DNA of 64,000 bases from Saccoglossus kowalevskii (Eukaryota; Hemichordata; Enteropneusta; Harrimaniidae): NCBI RefSeq assembly GCF_000003605.2, contig NW_003107588.1, positions 314,195 to 378,194 of the forward strand. The letters run 5' to 3'. The number at the start of each line of letters is the position of its first letter. Within the stretch, counting starts at the first letter, position 1. Below the pieces are notes generated by a model. It saw only the letters and a list, made by a program, of their open reading frames with translations, ran no database searches and was not told where the DNA came from. This document shows, in pieces, positions 1 to 14,148 of this stretch. The position numbers and the translations under genes are program-made.

Positions 1-3000
1 AATTCTAGATGAAAGTATTACTTACAGTGATGCACAACGGATAACCAGGTGAGAAGATGAATATCACGTGTCTTCTTTTCCCAATGGACGGCATCCTCAA
101 ACAGCAACATAATGGATGTGTCACACAATTCAAATCATGCTGACTTTATCTCAACAGACGAACAATTTCGGAATATTATTAGCATTCGAAGACATTTCCA
201 ATTATCTAGTTAACATCGTTCGTATATTTTCAAAACAAGCAATTGAGCATGATCTAAATATAAAACCGACCTGTGAAACACGTTTTCAACCCCCGCCTGA
301 CATACTTACACACAGAAAATAGAAAATCCGATTTTTTTGCTAATAAACGAATAACTTATGTTGAATCAGTGTGATGGCTTCTCCTGTCGATTCGACAGAT
401 GAGGGGGGCAGGCAAATCATTTCGACCTGCTTGTCTGACCGATTTTTTTAAGGTGAAAATGTGTGTGCAGCTCCTTTTTCACTCTCTTGCCTAACTGGCG
501 CTCATAGTCACACAGACTCAGAACTGTATTTTGAAAGTTACTGTTGGGTAACGGTATTGGTAAAACGTTTTGTTTGAGTTAATAAAGATGAGTTGCACAA
601 TTATTTAAATTATTTACCAGTAAGATACTCAAGGCGGCGGCGTTTGTCAAACTTTGAGGATAGCGTCGAAACTGTTCTACCCTAAAGGATTTTCGGGCTA
701 TATATTTATTCATGATGCCATTTTTGCTACTAATTGTTTTGCTATTTTTTTAAGATGAATTTTTTATAATTATTTTTTCCACAGTTTGAAATATTTTCCC
801 GGATTTTTTCCCATCACCCGAATTATTCCCTAACAACTTGTTTTATTAACAGTAACCGTACATGTGTATTGTTGTATCTAGCAACAACAGCGAAAGATTT
901 CAATGTTTATTTTGGAATGCGAATCATCGTTTCTCGCCAACCAGTCACTGTGCATGCGCACGCGCGCAAAATATGACCAAGTGCGACGGCCTGTATCGAA
1001 CATTTCACAGACATAGAATATTTGACAGAGACAGAAACATCTTGTACCAATACGTGTTTAGTAAAAAAATCAACTCAATGTTTTGGTTTTTCACAGAGAG
1101 CAAGTTGAGAGCGATTTGACATTTCTTGGATTACTAATTATGCAAAACACCTTAAAACCTGAGACGAACCCTGTAATCGCACAATTGTCAAAAGCACGCA
1201 TCCGTACTGTTATGGTAACAGGTAAATAGCTACTTTCATTTAACTTTTTGATTGAACGTTTTAATCTTTCTCACCAAAATGTAATGTTACTTGCAAGATT
1301 GTACCTGACCAATCAGAGAGAAGCTCGTTTGGTTACATGTTTGTTGACATATTTCTATATATATATAGTTTTTTTTTTAAATAATTATTATCCAATTGGA
1401 AGAAATTATGTCTAATTAATCTAAAATACTATTATAGTACATGCATTGTTCTCACTCACAGGAAAACATCGATTTTATTTGAATTCTACGTTTCAAGGGT
1501 TAATTGAATTCATTTGAATTCTGCATTCAAAGGGCCAATGACTTGTTCTTTTATGCATCACTCGGTTTCCGAGAATGTATAACTATCGTGAGTTTTGATA
1601 CAACATTGGTATTTGATTGACAGGTGATAACATTCTGACCGCCATCCACGTAGCTCGTAAATGTGGAATGATTGACGAAAAGGAGACTGTTGTGCGCATT
1701 GATGCTCATGCACCAACTTCCGATGAGGGCTCTTCCATTCAATACACCATTGTACGTGCGGAACTACATGGACGCGCATTCTGTAGGGCAAGTGATTCAG
1801 AACAGTCTAAGATCAGCAACGAGAACAGCGCCCTCGTTCTAGACGATGAAGAGGTAAATATTGTTTTTCTTCACATTCTTGTCGAAGAGCTTATGATAAA
1901 AAATAAAATTTTCACTTGCGTTGTATAATAGCACATTCTGGCATTTCAGACTGGTTGGTCCTATGTGTTTAACACCTGGGTGACAAATCTAACAGCATTT
2001 TTTATATGTAGCAATAGAAAAAACAATAGAAATTGGACGTCCTCTGTGGCTTCTTTTTTTGTCTAATCCAAAGATCGCTCTCAGATGCATTGATCACTTT
2101 ATCAATTCTACAACGGTACATTACAGAGTAGGGTCCATACTACAGATTTCCATAAATATTTTTTTGCTATATGGTGGAGTAGACGAACACCCAGTCCTCG
2201 TCCCCGACCTATTTTTATGGCGATACTACAACGAATAGACCTTTAATCGCAAATGGCCGTCGAGATCTCGTTGAAAGCGAGAAATTCACGACACTTTGTT
2301 TTGCTCCTGAAATAACGTTTCATTTTCTCCTGTCATCGCGTACATTGTTCTTCTAATGTACATAGCCATGGTATTTGGAACAGTGGATACGATGAAAAGG
2401 AGAAATGCTATTGGAGGGAGCAAAACAAGACTCACAGAACCCTAGCTCTCAACGAGATCTAAGCGGCCATTTTGTCTAATGCCTAGTAACAATGACCGGC
2501 TATTTCAATGAATCAATCATAGTAAATGATTGTATGTTGTTATTGTAGGATTTTGAGAGTGTTAAAATAACAATGGATGGAGATGCGGAAAAGGTAGACC
2601 ATTCGACCTATCACTTTGCAATGGACGGGAAAACATTCGCCGTTATCATGGAACATTTTCCGGATCTTGTTCCGAAGGTGAGTCAGCATAATATTTCAAG
2701 AGTAACCATATGGGAATGTAACGCTGAAATGGTATATAAATATGTGTGCCTTATTTACTGTATACATATCTGACAGATTGTAGTTGTCCGGGGTAGCTTT
2801 TAACAAAAATATGGATCGTTAAATCGTTTCAATCACACCCCAGTCGCATTTTTCATGTAGTGCAAGCATAGAGGGCGCAAAGTCTTTAATGACTGCGTGC
2901 TGGTTATGCACATGCGCAATGATTTGACCAAAAATTGCAACTGTTCCAACGGATGTCCGTGAATCTGACTTTTCGTTTCTTCTAGAAAAAGACTGTAGCA

Positions 3001-6000
3001 GCAATGTCTTTATTTGGTATAAATTTGGCTTACAAACATTTTACTTTGGAATAAATATGTGTATGGATTTTTTCAATATATGAGTATAAAAATGCTCACA
3101 CTTTTGAAGGCTCAGTGGCATCCAGTCCCTCTACCCAATTTTAGATCTAGTGCCCCGGAAATAGCATCCGATTTATCTAGTGCGCAGTAACATACCTTAA
3201 CGCCTTTTAACGTCAATCACAACTCCGGAATCATTCTTTGTGAGCGTGTACTAAAGACTCATCCTTCCATCACAGAATATGGTGAAGTTGAGCGTATACC
3301 TCATCGAAGAACAGGAAATCGCGATGTTTACCGTCCTATTATAAGTTATAATAATGTAATTGAAATAACACAGACTAACAAAAGAGTCACCACGTGCTGT
3401 GCTTCTACAGTGGTCTTAGCAATTTCTGTCCACCATTACAATTATTATGTACCAACAAAATAGCCGATCACAACACAGAAGTGTTTCGTCAAGAGAGGGC
3501 GTGTCGTGACTTATTATTATATACATCACGTGTACTTTTTCATTTATTTCTATTAATAGATCGCCGTAAGGGGGACAGTATTTGCACGCATGTCACCAGA
3601 CCAAAAAGCACAGTTGGTTGAAGCTCTACAGAGCCTAGAGTGAGTACCTCCAATAACAAACCACTCACAAAACATGTACATATTTAATGATTGATAAGGC
3701 TAAAGAAACTATTATTTGACGTCGCCTTGAGCGGTACAATATTGAACAATGAACAGTGCATGCAATTTGAATAATTTGTACGTATCATTGACTCGCAAAA
3801 CGTTTTTATGTTTTTAAATCATATACATCCAGGCATCATGGAAAGACGCATTTGTCAAATTCATAAAGAAAGTAACGTTTTTTTTCGAGTACACTTGTAA
3901 TATGTCTAACTATTCGTTTGCTCAACTCGACATTCATCTCAAACGATAAATACATCTTTCTTAGATATTATGTCGGAATGTGTGGAGACGGCGCCAATGA
4001 CTGTGGCGCTTTGAAGACAGCGCATGCTGGGATTTCTTTATCCGAAGCGGAGGCATCTGTAGCTTCACCATTCACATCTAGAACTCCAAACATTGAATGT
4101 ATCCCGACGCTGATCAAGTAAGTTAGACTGTTATCGGATGAAATGGTGCCTTAGTAGTGGGCCGTGCTATGTTGATATTATGCACAGTCAACTGGCATAC
4201 ACGATTTAGTTTCAAGTCGTATTCAAGATGGCTGTCTCCATATAGTAAATATCAGCAGATTAATAGCATTTATTTTATTATCACCTGTATGCCAGCTGAA
4301 TGTGGCATTATGATGATAGTACTGTGCTGCCAGTACCTTGGACTCTTACCCTTTCAAACCCAGTTGGAATGCCAAAATGGATACTCCTTTAACAACATTT
4401 TGCGAAAAAAGTGTAAACACCTCAAAGACATTAGATTTTATTCTTGTTATTAGTGCTGTATTGTACGAGTTGTTTTTCCAGCCAAATAGCAATATTGTGT
4501 GTGTCTTTCAAAGTTTTTCTGCAGCCACAGGAACCACAGGAGTGTAGGCTGCACGTCATTTTCTTTCGTGATTCGAACAAATATGGCCGACTGGCGGCCA
4601 TCTTGTTTTTCATGGTACCCATGCTACTTTATCTTGAATGCAATAAACGTTTCTGTTTAAATTTTGTACAAAGATAGTATACCAAGAGATACATTTGCAC
4701 CAACATGATTTTTGTGATTTAATTCAATATGGCTGGCCGACGCCCAATTTTCATGTAAAAAGCGCTAAATTGTCATTTTTACATGTCCACAGCAGTTTCT
4801 CAGAGATGACTGGGCCGATTTGGATCAAAGTTGGTATGATAATCATACATATTTGGTTATAGATGCACGTCGTACTTTTTCCGTGATTCAAACAAATATG
4901 GCTGACTGGCGGCCATCTTGTTTTTCATGGTACCCCTGCTATTTTCTCTTGAATGCAATGAACGTTTCTCTTTAAATTTTGTACAAGGATAGAGATACAT
5001 GCGCTAAATTGTAATTTTTACATGTCCGGAGCTGTTTCTCAGAGATGACTAGGCCAATTTCGATCAAAGTTGGTATGATGATCATACATATTGGGTTATA
5101 ATTGCATGTCATATTTTTTCTGTGATTCAAACTAATATGGCTTACTGCTTTTGTTTTTCATGATACCCATTCCTACTTTCCCATGAATGCAATGAACATT
5201 TCTGTTTAAATTTTGTACAAAGACAGTATACCAATAGATACATGAACATGAACATTATTTTTGTAATTTGATTCAATAATGTTCAATTCTCGTGTAAAAG
5301 CACTAAATCATATTTTTTTTTTACAAATCCATCTCCTATTACTGGTTTCAATCTAATCTCAATGACTTCATCAGCATCAAATTGATATGTCAGATCACAC
5401 AATTTTGGACGGAGACTGTGTCATTAACAATGACTTGTTTTTAAACAATTTGCACATATTTAGGGAAGTTACATGTTTAGTGCGATTTTAAAATTACATC
5501 GTATACATGGCCTGGGCAAGTGACAGATCTGCCTACTCAAAATACACAGAATTTCTTCATTTTGCAATAAATAGTACTCAATGAAAATATAGGAATATTG
5601 ACTTTAAGTAAGTTTCGGTTACTACTAGTAATTGTATTTTAGTGGATAGTTGCCATTTTGGCAACATTACAACGATTTTACCATAGGTTTCTATGGCAGG
5701 GATATTATGCCGTATCTCAAATTGTAGGCTGGTGACATAACCTGACAAAAATCTTTTTGGTGTCCTGAATTATTTTAAAAATCTAAGTTTTAAAAATCGA
5801 GAAAATGCAATTTTGTGTTATATAGAATTGTTTTAAAAATAGCGATTTTTTATACATATTAGGATAAGTTCTCAAAATACGTCACTGTAACACACCAACA
5901 AATTCTATTTTGTTGTGTCATGGGCCACAAGCTCAAAAATTATGAGTAGGTTTCTATCTTAATCGACTTTTAATTACCCTTTATTCACCTTGTTGTTTTA

Positions 6001-9000
6001 GGGAAGGACGCGCAGCTCTTGTGACGTCATTCGGTGTATTCAAGTACATGGCGATGTACAGCATGATTCAGTTTATTTCTGTGATCATTCTAAACACGGT
6101 GAGTATATATTTCATTGACATAAAAAGCATTCCAGGTCTCTGGTAGGGGAAGAAAGCTGTAACGAGGAGGGATAATAATTTCCGTGTTTTTTTGCTGACC
6201 CAGAATACAAGAATGACTAGTTTTATTGCGTTTCTGTAGAAATTGTATATATTCAAAACATAACAAACTACTTGACATCCAGAGTTGTCTGTTTCAACAA
6301 CATTGCTTTCATCTATGACGTCACAGTAACCCCCCTATCGCTAGAGGGAGACTTCTTTAGTTAAAGGAGTATTAAGTACAAATCCCGAACAAGCCAATTA
6401 CATCTGTTCCACTTAGTCGAACACACTAGTGATTCAGGTCTCACAGAATTGATCCACACCTGTTTAAATAACATTCTGTCACTCACTATGTTCGATTTGC
6501 TTGAACGCATTATTGATCTACGTCACTAGATGGATAATATTCTGATTAACTGAAACTGTTCTTGCTCTCCTGTTTACACAATAAGTCAACGAGAAGCTAC
6601 AATGCTTCTGACTTTCATCCCTGTGTGTGCTGCATCGTATCTTAAGAATAGACGATGTGTGAGTTTCAAGTCCGCGTGATTACGTCAGCACGCGCACCAT
6701 CAACGGAAATTTTCCCAAAGCGACTGTACATTTCCATGTGTTCACGGTATATATTACGAACATTTACCCGAAAAACACTTGGTATAAATGAATATTTATA
6801 TTATTATTGGTTTTATATCAACTACAAACAAGAACTACAAAATGACGGATAACTGACAACAAAACCACGTGACACAGAAACTTGCTTATGGTCTATTTAA
6901 CTTATTTTTGAACACAGATCCAATCATTCCCCGGCGACTGGATGTTTATGTACTGGGATATTGCTATTACAACCACAGTAGCCTTATTTGGTGAGTAAAT
7001 ACTGATTAAACCACTATGAAATGAAACAAAACTGCTCAATAAACATTGTATAACGATATTCTGTTTTAGCTCTTATACTATTGGAATTCTTCAAATATTT
7101 GAATTGACAATTGCCACGTTTCAAGTTCTGCCGTTACCTTGAAAATTTGTGCGCTCAGGTGTAAAAACTTTTAATTTCGTCTGCTGATTTAGCTAGAAAT
7201 CAAACTTCATTCTCGCAGAGAAACCGACCGATGGCGCTATAATTCGAAAATACTTCAAACAAATACTTCAGAATGTTATATAGAAAACTGATTGTTACAT
7301 TCTCTTTGCACAGCTGGAAGAAATGAAGCCTATCCCAAGATAGTTGCTAGAAAACCTCAATCACAGTTAATGGAGGCGCCTATGATCTTCTCTATCGTCT
7401 GCATGATTCTTCTTCAAATGTTATGTCAAGTCGGTGGTTATTTTTTCCTTACTACACGAGCATGGTGAGCAACGATTTTTTAAATATTTTTCTCGTATAT
7501 ATAGTGCTAGTCTCATCGAAAGCAGTTAATTTACAAAGTAACATAGACCGAAGAGTATGACATTAACATTTACATACTTCACGTCACGTGCCAGTACCCT
7601 CAATGACGTCATCCTGTCTCAGATACTAGTATACTAGTCTTTCATTTGTTATCGACATTTTTGATTTGTCTGAATGTAGCCAACACGTTCTTTTTATCGT
7701 CCGTGGTATTACCTGGTTGGTACACCGTGGTCTCGAAGAATTTCAGATTCTGAACTTGAAATGTTTTTTTAGTTTCCAATCATCATGGATCAACATGTTA
7801 TTGGGGCATATTAGAACTCTTCTATATAGAGAATTGTCTGATTCGTGAAGTGCAACTAATTATATGTCCTTATCCTCTCTATTGATGTTTGTATTTCTGT
7901 TATATGAAATTATTTTTAATATATCAATACAATATTGACCCTAGAAACACTTTCGCGACTCGCAGCTAATACAAGCTTGCATCGTATAACAACATCGATT
8001 GGCGGTACTGTCGACCAGTGAAGGCAGAATATAATGAAAAAGCAGGGAGCTCTCCATAAATACATCTTTGCTGGTCTTACATCTTTGATCGCCTTACTCT
8101 AACCTTGGCAGAACCTCAGTTATGCAAGGATTTAAAATTGTGCCTCTTCTGGCATATCGACATACCGCCGTTTTGTTTTAAGTCCGTTGTAATATGCAAC
8201 CCCTGATGCTACACCAGCTTTGATTGGGTGCATTTTGACAGGCGCATCCAATCAGATTTATTTATTTTCTCAAGGTCAAACACAGTATATTCACGCACGG
8301 CTTCGTGGAGCAGTATATTTCGAGTTCGCAAAACTGTGCAATTAATTAGATACTGCACTTTGTAAATATTTATTTCTATAATGGCCAGCCTACTAACAAT
8401 TTGAATTCATTTTGTACCAGGTTTACACCACTAGAACCGATCATAGGCGATATGAACATCCTGTGTTATGAGAGTACAGTAGTGTTCTACATTTCTGCGT
8501 TCCAGTACATCATTGTAGCATTCCTGTTTTCGAAGGGACCCCCATTTAGAAAGCCGCTATATACTAATAGTAAGTATTTTTACATTTGAGGCGTTAAACA
8601 AATATACGTTTGTAATAAACTAAGACAAGTTATTTTCATGGGCAACGTGTCTAACACCAATTACCCACTCATGTTCCTTCGAAAATGATGTTCAATCTTT
8701 TAGTCGTGCTAATAAATAGTTCAAAAGTATAAAACACTGTATTTCTATTTTTTGTATTTTTTGTCTGTGGGAAAGAGCTCAAAATGACGTGCATTTCACT
8801 ACTATTTATTTTTTAATTCATTCAAATAGTTCCATATACAATTGGGCTCATTATATTAACACTGTTCACGGCGTTCTTAGTAATCTATCCAACGAAGCCA
8901 CTCGAAGATTTCTTCATGGTATGTATATTATGCAAAATATTTATGTAACTTAATATAATGAAAATAATCTTTATGGCACATTATTGGTTATTTAGTAACA

Positions 9001-12000
9001 ACTTGAATTTTGAGTGATATCTATTTATATCAGAGAAAACCGTCGCTACTATAGTTATTTACATTTACAAAGGGGTTCATTGGACACTATGACATTTGCT
9101 TAATACCTATCATTTGAAACGCTAACTCCTTTATACTTGTAATCCCCAACTTACAATATGCATTCTAATGTTTACAATTTGCATATGAATCCAAGTGAAA
9201 GGTTTACAATCTACATATGAATAAAAGTGAAAGGTTAACAATCTGCATATGAATACAAGTGTATAGTTAACAATCTTCATATGAATACAAGTGTGTGGTT
9301 TACATTCTGCATATGAATAAAAGTGTACAATTAAAAATCTGCATATGAATAAAAGTGTATAATTAACAGTCTACATATGAATAAAAGTGTATAGTTAACA
9401 TTCCGCATATTAATAAAAGTGTGTGGTTTACATTCTGCGTATGAATAAAAGTGTATAATTAACATTCTGCATATGAATAAAAGTGTGTGGTTTACAATCT
9501 GCATATGAATAAAACTGTGTGGTTTACAATCTGCATATGCATAAACGTGTATAGTTAACATTCTGCATATGAATAAAAGTGTATAGGTAACATTCCGCAT
9601 ATGAATAAAAGTGTGTGGTTTACATTCTGCGTATGAATAAAAGTGTATAGTTAACATTCTGCATATGAATAAAAGTGTACAGTTAACATTCTGCATATGA
9701 ATAAAAGTGTGTGGTTTACATTCTGCATATGAATAAAAGTGTATAACATTCTGCATATGAATAAAAGTGTATAGTTAACATTCTGCATATGAATAAAAGT
9801 GTATAGTTAACAATCTGCATATGAATGAAAAAGTGTATAGTTAACATTCTGCATATGAATAAAAGTGTAAAATTAACATTCTGCATATGAATAAAAGTGT
9901 ACAATTAACAATCTGCATATGAATGAAAGTGTATAGTTAACAATCTGCATATAAATAAAAGTGTATAGTTAACATTCTGCATATGAATAAAAGTGTATAG
10001 GTAACATTCCGCATATGAATAAAAGTGTATGTGGTTTACATTCTGCATATGAATAAAAGTGTACAATTAACAATCTGCATATGAATAAAAGTGTATAGTT
10101 AACATTCTGCATATGAATAAAAGTGTATAGTTAACATTCTGCATATGAATAAAAGTGTATAGGTAACATTCCGCATATGAATAAAAGTGTGTGGTTTACA
10201 TTCTGCGTATGAATAAAAATGTTTAGTTAACATTCTGCATATGAATAAAAGCGTATAGTTAACATTCTGCATATGAATAAAAGTGTATAGTTAACATTCT
10301 GCATATGAATAAAAGTGTATAGTTAACATTCTGCATATGAATAAAAGTGTGTGGTTTACATTCTGCATATGAATAAAAGTGTATGACATTCTGCACATGA
10401 ATAAAAGTGTACAATTAACAATCTGCATATGAATGAAAGTGTATAGTTAACATTCTGCATATGAATAAAAAAGTGTATAGTTAACATTCTGCATATGAAT
10501 AAAAGTGTGTGGTTTACATTTTGCATATGAATAAAAGTGTACAATTAACAATCTGCATATGAATAAAAGTGTATAATTAACACTGTGCATCTGAATAAAA
10601 GTGTATAATTAACAACCTGCATATGAATAAAGTACATAGTTAATATTCTGCATATGAATACAAAAGTGTATAGTTAACATTCTGCATATGAATAAAAGTG
10701 TATAGTTTACATTCTGCATATGAATAAAAGTGTACAATTAACAATCTGCATATGAATAAAAGTGTACAATTAACACTGTGCATCTGAATAAAAGTGTATA
10801 ATTAACAACCTGCATATGAATAAAGTACATAGTTAATATTCTGCATATGAATACAAAAGTGTATAGTTAACATTCTGCATATGAATAAAAGTGTATAGTT
10901 AACATTCTGCATATGAATAAAAGTGTATAGTTAACATTCTGCATATGAATAAAAGTGTAAAGTTAACATTCTGCATATGAATAAAAGTGTACAATTAACA
11001 CTGTGCATCTGAATAAAAGTGTATAATTAACAACCTGCATATGAATAAAGTACATAGTTAATATTCTGCATATGAATACAAAAGTGTATAGTTAACATTC
11101 TGCATATGAATAAAAGTGTATAGTTAACATTCTGCATATGAATAAAAGTGTATAGTTAACATTCTGCATATGAATAAAAGTGTAAAGTTAACATTCTGCA
11201 TATGAATAAAAGTGTACAATTAACAATCTGCATATGAATAAAAGTGTACAATTAACACTGTGCATCTGAATAAAAGTGTAAAGTTAACATTCTGCATATG
11301 AATAAAAGTGTATAATTAACAACCTGCATATGAATAAAGTACATAGTTAATATTCTGCATATGAATAAAAAAGTGTATAGTTAATATTCTGCATATGAAT
11401 AAAAAAGTGTATAGTTAACATTCTGCATATGAATAAAAGTGTATAGTTAACATTCTGCATATGAATAAAAGTGTATAGTTAACATTCTGCATATGAATAA
11501 AAGTGTATAGTTAACATTCTGCATATGAATACAAGTGTATAGTTAACATTCTGCATATGAATAAAAGTGTATAGTTAACATTCTGCATATAAATAAAAGT
11601 GTGGTTTACAATCTTCATATGAATAGAACTGCGTGGTTCACAATTTGCATATCAGAGTCTCACAATGTGCGTATAAAAACATAATAAATATTTGCTAATA
11701 TCTTTCGAACTAGTTGTCCGAATGAGACCGAAGTTGGTATAGACTTACTTGATCTGTCAATAAACGATATGTGCTATGAAATATTGAGTTTCAACTTAAC
11801 AAGCTCATTTGCATATTTAATTAATTTTGAATTTTTCTTAATATCTTTTGAACTAGTTGTCCGAATGAGACCAAGTTGGTATAGACTTACTTGATCTGTC
11901 AATATAAAATGTGTGCTATGCAATATTGAGTTTCAACTTAATTAATGAACTAATTTGAATATTTAATTAATTTATCTGTCAATATAAGATATGTGCTATG

Positions 12001-14148
12001 CAATATTGAGTTTCAACTTAATTAATGGGCTCATTTGCACATGTAATTAATTTTGTGAATTATAAGTCCAAATAAGACCATACTTGGTATAGACTTACTT
12101 GATATGTCGATATACGGTATGTGTTGATTGTCAACTTAATCTTCCTACCCGATTTTATACATATACATTCAAACTTTATAACTCATAGCCAACTAAATCA
12201 CATTTGACAAGTGGGGGCTGTGTCATCTTCAGATGACTTGTTTTTTCTGCGTTTCGTCTGTGCATTCCCGTGTAGAGTAATAAATATGCACGTTGCCAGG
12301 CCACGGTGGTTTACGCTCCACATGTATGTTTAACGTTTGTTAAATAACCCAATGACACTGCGATTGAAACAACCAACACATAATGATTTTAATAATAATA
12401 ACAATGAATTAGATTCAGAATAAATTTAAAACTGCAAACATACCAACCTCGTATAAAACCGACTAATTCACTGTGGCACTGTGTTGTGTTATTATTTTTA
12501 TAATAATATTTGATCATTGTTTATTTTTCAGTTGATGGACATTCCTGATTTACTGTTTCGTGTTCTTATCTTAGCGCTAGCCCTTGCTAATTTCTTAGCA
12601 GCTATAATAATCGAGGTGAGTAAACCACAGTCAGTTGTGCAATGTGAATATGAATCAATTGAACCTACAAGTTCTGGGAATGTTGTTATAGAATACATTC
12701 TGAGTCATTTTTTACCCGTCATCATTTATTAAATTAAATATTATACACTTTCTTAAGGTAGAGATGCAGTTTACCTGACAGGTATTTTAATTAGCTAATT
12801 AGGAAACCAAGATGACCTACCTTGTCCACAAAACTATATATTTTCGGAAAGCTTACTGTATGAATTTTCACATTTTGTTAGTATTTTATTTTTATGGAAA
12901 CTGTAGCTTGAAATATGCACAAAAATGTGCTTTTTTGGTCAAAAGTGATTTAAAAAAAATAGCTTCTAAACCATGTTTCTGTTTCCTGTAAAAATTGGTT
13001 TATAGGTACATCTGTTTACTATGAAGTTGTCAATTTTGCAGGGCGGCAGCTCAAATTTCACTACTTCAAGTTTATGCATAAATTAACACCCAGACTAGTT
13101 GTCTGTACGATTGTTGTAACACTGTTCAACCAAAAACAATGCCCCGACGGCGTTTTGACAATAAACACATTGTCAATCATTTGTGAAAATTTAAAAACAA
13201 AAGGTCAAAGCGTCTAGGAGCTATTTTTTTTAAAGTTCTGGGACGTGTACTAAAAAGAAGCTGAGATAATTGCTAATTTGCATGACAATTCACTCAGTAA
13301 GAAGTTTGCTAATGCTCATAATTAAAATGGCTGTAACAGTTCCAAATTTATATGTATTATCGTTTTGTTAAATATAGTGCATAATATGGAGATCCCGTCA
13401 TTTACTTTTTTCACTATGTTTCTTTTTTATTATTTATGTACAGCCTTGCTAAATCTTGCTAAGCATTCAAAAAAGAGAATGTTTTCACCTGTTATCTATA
13501 TTTTAAAATCGTTTTTTGAGTATGTTCCACTATTCAAAATTGTACAAAATAAAAAAAATTCACTCCCAAGTGCCCTACAACCTGCATCTCTACCTTAAAT
13601 ATTGTATTGCGCTTGTTTGTTCGTTTGTTGAATGTTTTTATTTATTTCTAAATCTTATTATGCCGTGGTGTGAAAATGTAAAATCAGACGTAAAGATCGA
13701 TATTATTCATATTCTCCCAAAGTCTGTCTACATTAAAGGCAATGATGTAATAACTTGATGTATTTTTAAACGCAGAGTGCTCATGTGTGTACCGATTTAG
13801 AGAGGAACGCCCTCATCATTACTCATACCCGCATATCCCACAATACAGTGCAGCAATTGCGTCATCTGTTTTTGGTTATATACACATTGTTTCTCACTTT
13901 CTTCTGTTTCTGTACACATAAAGGTTTACATCGCCAACAGCTCTTTTGTGAAAAATCTCCTGACATGCAAGAAGTGTAGAGGGAAGGATACATTACCTCG
14001 CTACATGCAACTTCAAAATGAATTGTCAGAAGATCATCACTGGCCGCCGATTACGCACAAAGATATGGAGGGTGTAAGGAACAGGCACGGGAGAGTGCCG
14101 CCGAACCCGAGGATACCCCCTGCATATATATCCGAATCCGCATTCTAA
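1..14148 (+). CDS. ATP13A2: P5B-type ATPase (ATP13A2-like), 3' part, 13 exons
   Basis: The 5' end lies outside the window. Exons: 1-48, 1097-1221, 1624-1853, 2549-2677, 3560-3639, 3965-4117, 6002-6098, 6918-6990, 7314-7464, 8421-8569, 8830-8918, 12532-12615 and 13924-14148 (stop TAA). All join in frame through GT/AG sites and give 543 residues. Visible motifs are [18 protein letters not shown] (exons 2/3), [13 protein letters not shown], and [13 protein letters not shown], the Mg-binding hinge of the P domain. These are followed by [15 protein letters not shown] and six hydrophobic helices M5-M10, one in each of the exons at 6002, 6918, 7314, 8421, 8830 and 12532. P5B ATPases are polyamine/cation pumps of late endosomes and lysosomes. 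[13 protein letters not shown] and QVGGYF look closer to ATP13A2 than to ATP13A3, but orthology is inferred from memory of the family. The phosphorylated DKTGT site would lie upstream of the window. The C-tail has a CKKC pair and HHWPP. Confidence 0.93.
2251..2472. mobile_element. MITE-like element with ~57-bp terminal inverted repeats
   Basis: This 222-bp element sits in the ATPase intron 1854-2548. The left end (AAATGGCCG..GAGATCTCGTTGA) and the reverse complement of the right end (AAATGGCCG..AGATCTCGTTGA) match over about 57 bp with mismatches, both running into TTGTTTTGCTCC. Related copies lie at 14799-14985 and 39811-40017, and one arm at about 27890-27954. No coding capacity is visible, so this is a non-autonomous DNA transposon by structure. 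The superfamily is not determined. Confidence 0.75.
4551..5330. repeat. Three tandem copies of an intronic repeat (315 / 239 bp spacing)
   Basis: In the ATPase intron 4118-6001, three degenerate copies begin near 4551, 4865 and 5104. Each carries GTGATTC(A/G)AAC, an ATATGGC block, TTTTTCATG(A/G)TACCC, GAATGCAAT(A/G)AAC and TTTAAATTTTGTACAA. Copies 1 and 2 continue into CAGAGATGACT and GATCAAAGTTGGTATGAT. Two copies contain GGCGGCCATCTTG. Copy 3 has lost part of this. No protein is encoded. Short ORFs here are shadows of the repeat. Confidence 0.8.
5620..5980. repeat. Dispersed repeat, copy shared with 24995-25405
   Basis: Near the 3' end of ATPase intron 4118-6001 lies a diverged copy of a sequence also found in the CTL-1 intron. 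Shared landmarks in the same order are GCCATTTTG, TATGGCAG(A/G)GATATTATGC, CTGGTGACAT, GGGTTTTAAAA-like text, a TTAGGA(C/T)A block, and AAATTATGA(G/C)TAGG(T/C)TTCTA near the end. Both copies are in the same orientation. The family is unidentified. Confidence 0.65.
9156..11660. repeat. 32-bp minisatellite array, ~75-80 copies
   Basis: This array fills most of the ATPase intron 8919-12531, between the exons for helices M9 and M10. The unit is about 32 bp, built from TGCATATGAATAAAAGTGTA followed by TAGTTAACATTC. It contains the palindromes CATATG and GTTAAC. Variant units carry GTGTGGTTTACA, GTACAATTAACA or the truncated AATAAAGTACATAG. A set of variant units recurs as a higher-order repeat between 10581 and 11350 (see findings). 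Because 32 is not a multiple of 3, the apparent long minus-strand ORFs here (for example 9331-9756, rich in [16 protein letters not shown]) are translation artefacts. Confidence 0.95.
11690..12130. repeat. ~143-bp tandem repeat, about three degenerate copies
   Basis: Immediately after the 32-bp array, ATATCTTT(C/T)GAACTAGTTGTC starts at 11698 and again at 11841. Each is followed by TTGGTATAGACTTACTTGAT, TGTGCTATG.AATATTGAGT and TTTCAACTTAA. A third copy, partly deleted at its start, continues to about 12130. The closing text of this intron (to 12531) shows nothing else recognisable. Confidence 0.8.

Noticed and set aside
862-1119. An 85-codon ORF overlapping the second ATPase exon
   Set aside because: It reads the exon at 1097-1221 in the wrong frame. 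The ATPase frame ([13 protein letters not shown]) is clear.
9331-10544. Minus-strand ORFs of 62-141 codons repeating FIHMQNVN / LLFICRML
   Set aside because: They arise from translating the 32-bp minisatellite. The period is not a multiple of three, and the frames drift with the repeats.
9156-11660. CRISPR array interpretation of the 32-bp repeats
   Set aside because: The units are directly adjacent without unique spacers, and the context is an intron of an animal gene.
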